NCBI GenBank assembly: GCA_937876715.1
Contig: CALEGA010000010.1
Span: 1 to 6,543 of the forward strand
Origin: an uncultured Candidatus Saccharibacteria bacterium
GTDB taxonomy: Bacteria; Patescibacteriota; Saccharimonadia; Saccharimonadales; Saccharimonadaceae
Direction of reading: 5' to 3'
Length of the DNA stretch: 6,543 nt
Shown: in pieces, positions 1 to 4,316 of the stretch
Layout of the letters: every line of letters begins with the position of its first letter
Position numbering within the stretch: position 1 is the stretch's first letter
Notes under the pieces: model-generated
What the model was told of the DNA's origin: nothing
Databases searched by the model: none
The model's input: only the letters and a program-made list of their open reading frames with translations
Translations under genes and position numbers: made by a program

Positions 1-351
1 GTAGCGGAGGTAGAAACAACGGTGTTGAGTGGCGCCGCCGATGTTAATGTCAACTGTGGAGGCGGAACCGTTCCATTGTTTAGTTTTATTGTTGCTGGCA
101 GTGCCGAGAGCGCCGGTGTTAGACTTAGTGGCAGAGTCGCCTGGATAGCCACTGTTGGAGAAAGCGGAAGTAGTGGCGTTGATAGCGTAGTTAGAGGAAG
201 CGGTGGAGGGGGTAGTGAGACCGTCGGTGCGGGTGATGGTGTAGGTCGGCGTGACAGTGAAAGTGGATTTATAGCCGCTACCAGTGCGGTTAGCACCAGA
301 ACCGGAGAGACCGGTGCCGTTAGAGATGCTGACGGAGCCAGAGAAAGCGGC
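1..351 (-). repeat. Unrecognised extracellular repeat, unit B, cut by window edge (residues 576-692)
   Basis: The second copy repeats the landmarks of unit A in the same order: AAF at 576-578, T-Y-T-I-T-R-T at 611-617, P-S-T-A-S-S-N-Y ending at 630, and CFYLRY at 687-692, where the window stops. The offset from unit A grows from 139 at the start to 150 at the cysteine motif, so unit B has an insertion of about 10 residues between ASSNY and CFYL. Further units may follow outside the window. Confidence 0.6.
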
Positions 352-2076
352 GTAGTTTTTGGCGGGGTTATAAACGTCGATACATTTATAAGTAGTGCTG
401 GTTGCCTTAGAGCCGATTCGGGTGGAACCGTCGTAATAGACTTCGCTGTCGTATTTGAGGTAGAAGCAGGCGGTGGCGTGAGAGCCGTTGGCGACGGCAA
501 CGTTATAGGTGATAGGGATGTCCTTGGTGGTGTTGTTGGAGAGCCCGCCAGTGCTGGTGCCGTTGGAGGGATAGGATTGGTCGTCGCTGGTAGCGGAGCG
601 GGTGCCGTAGTTGGAGGAGGCGCTGGTGGGGGTGGCGTTGGTGCGCTTGACGTGATAAGTGGCGGTGAGAGAGTAGGTGGTTTTGTCGCCGAGACCTTTC
701 CAGTTGTCGCCGGAGATGTTGTTAAGCTGGGTGGAAGTGATGGTGATGGCGGGAGCGGTGAACGTGGCGATGGAATAAGCCTGATAGATAGCGTAGAGAG
801 TTTTGGTTTCGTCGCCGACCGAGATAGTTCCGCCCGGGTCTTTGTTTTTTGAACCGCTACAAGAAACGGTTGACCAGCCGATGAATTTATAGCCGGTCGG
901 CGGAGTTGGTTTATCGCTGCTGATAGTGAACGTGTAGCTAGAGCTACCGTTAGAGACGGTGCTGTCGCCTAGCTTGCCGGAGGGTTTGGTGCCGGAGCAG
1001 GCGTCGTATTTGAGGGTGTGGTTGTATTGTTTCCAGTTGGCATAGAGAGTTTTGTCTGCGGTCAAAGTGATAGTGTTGCCTGATACATAAGAGCTTCCTG
1101 TGCCGTTAGAATTTGTTCGCCACGACAGAAAAGCCCAGTTTGCCCGTGACGGACTACCGCTAACAGTGACCGTGCAAGAACCTGTAGTGGTTGTACACGA
1201 GGTGCTCGATGGCATTCCGGTAACGGTGTCGGTGGTGTTTTTGTTGTAAGAGAGGGTGAAAGTTTGTTCAGGATCATCGCCATAGCAGAAGTATTTCATT
1301 AAACTACCGTTATCGTCCCAACAATCATCAGTTGAGCCAGAAATAACGGAGCAACCGCCAGTTGAGTTGTTGTTTTTGCTCTTGAATAAAGCTTTGACTT
1401 GGTCCCAGTTTTTGCCGACGGCGTAAACTTCGTGGACATATGCGTTGTCGAGGATTTTGCAGTAGTTTTTGTAGGCGTCAGGAATGACATTGAAAGAGTT
1501 AATAGCGAAGCTGTAATCATTCACCCATGTACTTTTGTAATTAGTGATTGGGGTGGAGGAAGCGCTATTGTCATTTTTACTGTTGCAAGGAATTAAATCT
1601 CGATAAGGGCTGATTAGCGAGGCGTTCGAATTGCCGCCGCGGTGTCCGAAGAAGTATTTGACGACGCTACCGTTGCTGGCGACGACGTCTTCTCGATAGC
1701 CTTTAGATGCTTTAACGCTGGTGGCGGCGGTGAAGAAACGAGAATCGCTGGTGGTGGTTAATTGGAGAACCCAGAAACCGCCGTAGGGTCCACAATCGCT
1801 AATGGTGAGGCTGCTACCCCAGGAATCACTACTACCGATAGAATCGTTGATAGTTACCGATTGGTTGCGATTGTTGATGATGTAATAAGCCCAAACTGCC
1901 TTGCCGTAACCGGTGCCGCCGGAGCCGCTGCTCGGCGCGCCAGAGGAGCCGCCGCCGACGGTCATAGCGCTGGCGCTACTAGGGCCGAGGAAGAAAGCGA
2001 GAAAAGTGAAGACGAGAAAAAGGGCGAGGTGTAGAAAGTGACTTCGCAGGTTATTTACAGCTCCACTTTTTGCCAT
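1..2076 (-). CDS. Secreted repeat-containing surface protein with InlB-type B-repeats (3' end beyond window)
   Basis: The frame is open from the ATG at 2074-2076 to the left edge: 692 codons with no stop, so the C-terminus is missing. Residues 1-37 are a classical signal peptide: basic start (K3, R11), hydrophobic core 14-31, and an S-A-S-A cleavage site after A37. A Gly/Ser-rich linker follows (about 41-58). Residues 59-270 form an unrecognised domain with six cysteines (95, 164, 206, 242, 252, 264). Residues 273-349 and 353-432 are two InlB-type (Listeria-Bacteroides) B-repeats, recognised from the FLSW / FIGW and LYANW / LYAIY signatures. From 437 onward there are tandem units of an unrecognised repeat. 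B-repeats are known from secreted or surface adhesin-like proteins; a role in host or cell contact is inferred. No anchor is visible, and it may lie beyond the window. No usable start codon lies upstream in frame before the promoter, and the signal peptide supports this ATG. The gene has its own promoter and apparently no Shine-Dalgarno. Domain calls are fairly sure; the function is not known. Confidence 0.88.
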   Translation of the reverse strand, partial: MAKSGAVNNLRSHFLHLALFLVFTFLAFFLGPSSASAMTVGGGSSGAPSSGSGGTGYGKAVWAYYIINNRNQSVTINDSIGSSDSWGSSLTISDCGPYGGFWVLQLTTTSDSRFFTAATSVKASKGYREDVVASNGSVVKYFFGHRGGNSNASLISPYRDLIPCNSKNDNSASSTPITNYKSTWVNDYSFAINSFNVIPDAYKNYCKILDNAYVHEVYAVGKNWDQVKALFKSKNNNSTGGCSVISGSTDDCWDDNGSLMKYFCYGDDPEQTFTLSYNKNTTDTVTGMPSSTSCTTTTGSCTVTVSGSPSRANWAFLSWRTNSNGTGSSYVSGNTITLTADKTLYANWKQYNHTLKYDACSGTKPSGKLGDSTVSNGSSSYTFTISSDKPTPPTGYKFIGWSTVSCSGSKNKDPGGTISVGDETKTLYAIYQAYSIATFTAPAITITSTQLNNISGDNWKGLGDKTTYSLTATYHVKRTNATPTSASSNYGTRSATSDDQSYPSNGTSTGGLSNNTTKDIPITYNVAVANGSHATACFYLKYDSEVYYDGSTRIGSKATSTTYKCIDVYNPAKNYAAFSGSVSISNGTGLSGSGANRTGSGYKSTFTVTPTYTITRTDGLTTPSTASSNYAINATTSAFSNSGYPGDSATKSNTGALGTASNNKTKQWNGSASTVDINIGGATQHRCFYLRY
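352..768 (-). repeat. Unrecognised extracellular repeat, unit A (protein residues 437-575)
   Basis: This is the first copy of a Ser/Thr/Asn-rich unit of about 139 residues. Landmarks in order are ATF at 437-439, a T-Y-x-V-x-R-T strand at 473-479, P-T-S-A-S-S-N-Y ending at 490, CFYLKYDS at 537-544, and a second cysteine C565 in Y-K-C-I-D-V-Y. Alternating polar and hydrophobic residues suggest a beta-sandwich of the bacterial Ig-like kind, but I do not recognise a named family. C537 and C565 could form a disulfide within the unit. Confidence 0.65.
781..1020 (-). repeat. InlB-type B-repeat 2 (protein residues 353-432)
   Basis: A second B-repeat follows the first after three residues. It opens with HTLKYDAC, has GYKFIGW (395-401) as the core signature and ends with KTLYAIY. 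Its cysteines, C360 and C406, sit at different places from those in repeat 1. A disulfide here would therefore bridge distant parts of the unit rather than close a local hairpin. It is clearly of the same family as repeat 1 but only moderately similar in sequence. Confidence 0.72.
1030..1260 (-). repeat. InlB-type B-repeat 1 (protein residues 273-349)
   Basis: This segment encodes a unit of about 77 residues that starts with FTLSYNKN, has the central aromatic signature FLSW (316-319) and ends with TLYANW. That is the beta-strand pattern of the Listeria-Bacteroides/InlB B-repeat family. It carries two cysteines, C294 and C301, on either side of a Thr/Gly-rich turn (C-T-T-T-T-G-S-C). The spacing would suit a local disulfide hairpin outside the cell, which is inference. 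Confidence 0.75.
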
Positions 2077-2082
2077 AATAGT

Positions 2083-2111
2083 ATTATAACAAAAGCGGAA
2101 TGAAAAAACAA
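2083..2111 (-). promoter_or_regulatory. Promoter with extended -10, probably giving a leaderless mRNA
   Basis: On the minus strand, a perfect TATAAT lies at 2083-2088 and is preceded by TGT at 2089-2091, an extended -10 (TGn). Seventeen nucleotides upstream is TTGTTT (2106-2111), which matches TTGACA at its first three positions. Only six nucleotides (ACTATT) separate TATAAT from the ATG of the surface-protein gene. Transcription normally starts about seven nucleotides after the -10, so it should begin at or next to the A of ATG. No purine-rich Shine-Dalgarno is present. Confidence 0.75.
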
Positions 2112-2125
2112 CGCAATTTGTTTTT
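2104..2125 (-). terminator. Weak AT-rich hairpin after sbcB, possible terminator
   Basis: Starting inside the sbcB stop codon, AAAAACAA (2118-2125) can pair over 8 bp with TTGTTTTT (2104-2111) around the six-base loop ATTGCG, with one further T after the stem. Only one G-C pair is present, so the stem is weak and a true terminator is doubtful. The downstream arm contains the -35 hexamer of the next promoter. Confidence 0.25.
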
Positions 2126-3548
2126 AATAATCGGTTTGTTGCAGCGATTGATACCAGAGGTAGAGTTCTTGGAGGAGGAATTGTTTTTCGTTGCTGGCTT
2201 GGACTTCGGGGTCTTTAGTGAATTTTTCCATTTCGGCGAGGAAGAATGATGCTTGGCGGTTAAGGCGGTCGGCGCGGTATTTTTGCCATTCGGCGGTTTC
2301 GATTTCTGAGAGGGAGCGGGGGAAGTTTTTTGCCTTGTAGTGTAAAAGCAGTTCGGGGAGGCGCTCGTCGGCAAAGTTAGGATGGAAGTCGGCGAGCTGG
2401 TTCTCGGTCATAGTTTTAATACTGCTGACGCGGACGCGATCTTGGTCGTCGAGGAAGCCGTCGTAGAGTGCGGTTTCGGCGTCGTAAGGTTTCTTGTCGT
2501 ACTTGTCGGCGACGTGCTCGTTTTGGAGGCGTTTTAAAAGGTCAGGATGTGATTGAAGCGCGGAGAGGTTTTGCGCAATTTTTGACTTTTCTAGCTCAAT
2601 TTTGGACCAGCCGTCGTTCGCGTCGAGGACACTCAAGGGTGCAACTGCCGGACAGCGGTTATAGGCGAGTTCCTTGAACTTCGGGAAGAAAAGGTCGGTA
2701 ATCTTAACGTCTTCGTTCACGAGGAAGTCGGGAGCGATCTTTTTTGCCTCCTCGATGAGTTCGTCGAAGTTGTAGCGGAGGTCGAAGACGACGATGTTGC
2801 CGTTTTTGCCCTCGAAAACGGGGACGCAAACGGTGGTAAAATTATGCGTACTGCCGAAGCGACCAGAGGCATAAACGAACGGCTCGGGGTGCTTGAGGTT
2901 GATGAGCTGCTTAACCTCGCGCTTGTCGCGGAGTTTAAAAAGATAGTGCCAGAGTTTGGGTTGTTTGTCGCGAATTAACCTTGTGACGTCGATGAGGGCG
3001 TTGACGTCGGAGAGGGCGTCGTGGGCGGACTCGTGCGAGATGCCGTTTGCCTTGGTTAGGAGTTCGAGACGGTTAGTGGGCTTGCCCTTGTCGGTAAAGC
3101 ACCAAGTGATTCCCTCTGGTCTTAAAGCGCGGGTGAGGCGGACGACGTCAAGCATATCCCAGCGGCTCCTGCCGTCTTTCCACATCCATTCATAGGGGTC
3201 GTAGAAGTTGCGCCAGAAGAGGTGTTGAATGAATTTGTCGTCGAAGCGAACGGAGTTGAAACCGAGAATGACGGTGTCGGGCGTGAAGATTTCTTCGTTC
3301 AAGATTTTGGCGAGTTCGCGCTCGGTGATACCATCCTCTAGGGTTTTTTGTGGGGTGATTTTGGTGGTGAGGATTGCGCCCGGGGACGGGAGAGTGTCGT
3401 CGTTGAGTTTGACAAGGAGATTGACGGGGTCGCCAACGGGTTCTAAGTTATAATTCGTGCGTTGACCGGCAAATTGCATAATGCGGTCGTCGCTGCCGGA
3501 GAGACCGGAGGTTTCGAGGTCATAGAAGAAGAACGTTGGCGTCGCCAT
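2124..3548 (-). CDS. sbcB: Exonuclease I (exodeoxyribonuclease I, 3'-5' ssDNA exonuclease)
   Basis: ExoI degrades single-stranded DNA from the 3' end in recombination and mismatch repair. The protein aligns with E. coli ExoI along its length and has almost the same size (474 residues from the ATG; 475 in E. coli). With the ATG as residue 1, the DEDDh active site is complete: D10 and E12 in Y-D-L-E-T-S-G, D103 in V-R-F-D-D, H176 and D181 in A-H-D-A-L-S-D. Each lies exactly five residues before its E. coli counterpart (15, 17, 108, 181, 186). Other family blocks are FWRNFYDPY, SRWDMLDV, ALRPEGI, LTKANGI, and the C-terminal ALYDGF and YKAKNFP. The SH3-like and helical domains are therefore also intact. 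A TTG directly upstream (3549-3551) could also start the gene, but GGAG (3557-3560) lies 8 nt before the ATG and favours the ATG. The TTG directly abuts the FKBP stop codon. No signal peptide; cytoplasmic. Confidence 0.95.
   Translation of the reverse strand: MATPTFFFYDLETSGLSGSDDRIMQFAGQRTNYNLEPVGDPVNLLVKLNDDTLPSPGAILTTKITPQKTLEDGITERELAKILNEEIFTPDTVILGFNSVRFDDKFIQHLFWRNFYDPYEWMWKDGRSRWDMLDVVRLTRALRPEGITWCFTDKGKPTNRLELLTKANGISHESAHDALSDVNALIDVTRLIRDKQPKLWHYLFKLRDKREVKQLINLKHPEPFVYASGRFGSTHNFTTVCVPVFEGKNGNIVVFDLRYNFDELIEEAKKIAPDFLVNEDVKITDLFFPKFKELAYNRCPAVAPLSVLDANDGWSKIELEKSKIAQNLSALQSHPDLLKRLQNEHVADKYDKKPYDAETALYDGFLDDQDRVRVSSIKTMTENQLADFHPNFADERLPELLLHYKAKNFPRSLSEIETAEWQKYRADRLNRQASFFLAEMEKFTKDPEVQASNEKQFLLQELYLWYQSLQQTDY
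2552..2582 (-). repeat. 31-bp repeated sequence, copy 1 (inside sbcB)
   Basis: On the plus strand this begins ATTGAAGCGCGGAGA and ends TTTGCGCAATTTT. It matches 4658-4688 at 29 of 31 positions without gaps. It encodes KIAQNLSALQ of ExoI. The two arms, ATT-GAA-GCGC and GCGC-AAT, form an imperfect inverted repeat with a three-base bulge. Whether it is a dispersed genomic element or a coincidence of coding cannot be told from two copies. Confidence 0.5.
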
Positions 3549-3551
3549 CAA

Positions 3552-4301
3552 CTATTCTCCGGTGGTGGCGTCAGATTCGGACGTGTTGGCGGAAGTGGCG
3601 CTGGAGCTGGCGGAGTAAGCTTGGCTGTAGGCGCTGTAGAGGGCAGTTTCGATTTCGGAAAGTTGTTTGTTGAGCTTGGTCAGTTCTTCGTCTTGGGCGA
3701 CCGCCATAATGATAAACTTGAGCGGGGAGTTGGTGCCGCCGCAGATTTCGGTCGATTCGCCGTAAGCGAGGGAGCCAGGGATGGTGATTTCGCGGACGCC
3801 GTTAAGCTTCATTCCTTCGGTGCCGAGGTACCAGCCCTCGATGAGCGAGACGGAGGAAAGGTCGAGCGGGGATTTGAGCGAGGTCGGCTCCGTGTAATTG
3901 TCGAAAGAGGAGTCGAAGACGTCTTCGTTGGCGCACCAGCCGATGTAATAGGCGTTATAGTTCTTTTCGCCGAGAACTTCGCCGTCGCCCTCTTTGAGGT
4001 CTTTGGATTGGACGCCGTTAGAGTTGGCAGTGGTGGAGTTGTACGCCTTGACGTTGGACTTATAGGACTTAAATTCGTCGAAGTATTTTTCCGAGAGACG
4101 ACCGGCGACGGTGTTAACTTCGGCGAGCTTGTCGGAGTAAGCGGTTTCGAGCTGTTCCATGGTCATTTTGGAATAGTTAACGTTGCCGTTGCCCATGACG
4201 ATTAAAACGTAGGCGGCGAGCGACGAGCCGAGCAAAACGGCGGCGACGAGCGCGAAAATCAAGCGCTGTTTATTCGACGGCTTTAAATCTTTTTCTTGCA
4301 T
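3552..4301 (-). CDS. Membrane-anchored FKBP-type peptidyl-prolyl cis-trans isomerase
   Basis: This 249-residue protein probably catalyses cis-trans isomerisation of prolyl bonds in exported proteins outside the cytoplasmic membrane. Residues 1-13 are charged, and about 14-36 form one hydrophobic segment with no clear cleavage site, so it looks like an N-in signal anchor. A polar, partly helical spacer (about 43-95) precedes the FKBP domain (about 97-203). Family landmarks are Y119 in Y-Y-I-G-W, F129 and D130 in V-F-D-S-S-F, L-I-E-G-W (W157), GMKLNGVREITIP (163-175), AYGE (Y180) and LKFIIMAV (F196). Most of the usual ligand-pocket aromatics are thus present. The tail has a short charged helix (about 203-228) and then a Ser/Thr/Ala-rich end. 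The only cysteines, C123 and C187, fall in loops of the FKBP domain and could pair. The start is firm: AAGGAGGT lies just upstream. The gene follows pheT by 15 nt and abuts sbcB. Activity is inferred from the motifs. Confidence 0.9.
   Translation of the reverse strand: MQEKDLKPSNKQRLIFALVAAVLLGSSLAAYVLIVMGNGNVNYSKMTMEQLETAYSDKLAEVNTVAGRLSEKYFDEFKSYKSNVKAYNSTTANSNGVQSKDLKEGDGEVLGEKNYNAYYIGWCANEDVFDSSFDNYTEPTSLKSPLDLSSVSLIEGWYLGTEGMKLNGVREITIPGSLAYGESTEICGGTNSPLKFIIMAVAQDEELTKLNKQLSEIETALYSAYSQAYSASSSATSANTSESDATTGE
3557..3560 (-). promoter_or_regulatory. Ribosome binding site of sbcB, inside the FKBP gene
   Basis: GGAG lies within the last two sense codons (GGA GAA) before the FKBP TAG stop. 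It is 8 nt from the sbcB ATG and 5 nt from the alternative TTG. Ribosomes ending FKBP would stop on top of the sbcB start region, which favours translational coupling. Confidence 0.6.
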
Positions 4302-4304
4302 TTT

Positions 4305-4312
4305 ACCTCCTT
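4305..4312 (-). promoter_or_regulatory. Strong Shine-Dalgarno of the FKBP gene
   Basis: AAGGAGGT, a full match to the anti-Shine-Dalgarno, lies between the pheT stop (TAA, 4317-4319) and the FKBP ATG (4299-4301), with three bases (AAA) before the ATG. It fixes the start codon and contrasts with the surface-protein gene, which has no such site. Confidence 0.85.
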
Positions 4313-4316
4313 AGGT

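Noticed and set aside
22..852. Plus-strand open frame of 276 codons
   Set aside because: It is antisense to the repeat region of the surface protein. Its Gly/Val/Ser-rich composition is what the complement of ACC/AGC/GCC/AAC codons gives, and it has no recognisable domain.
1062..1520. Two small minus-strand frames (1062-1283 and 1299-1520) inside the surface-protein gene
   Set aside because: The surface-protein frame is open through both and carries recognisable B-repeats. These frames have no domain of their own.
1..2076. CRISPR array or transposon in the repetitive left part
   Set aside because: The repetition is at protein level in one continuous open frame. There are no identical direct repeats with unique spacers, no terminal inverted repeats and no transposase.
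3462..4205. Plus-strand open frame of 247 codons
   Set aside because: It lies opposite the well-supported FKBP gene and the start of sbcB. Its Gly/Val/Phe-rich product has no recognisable motif.
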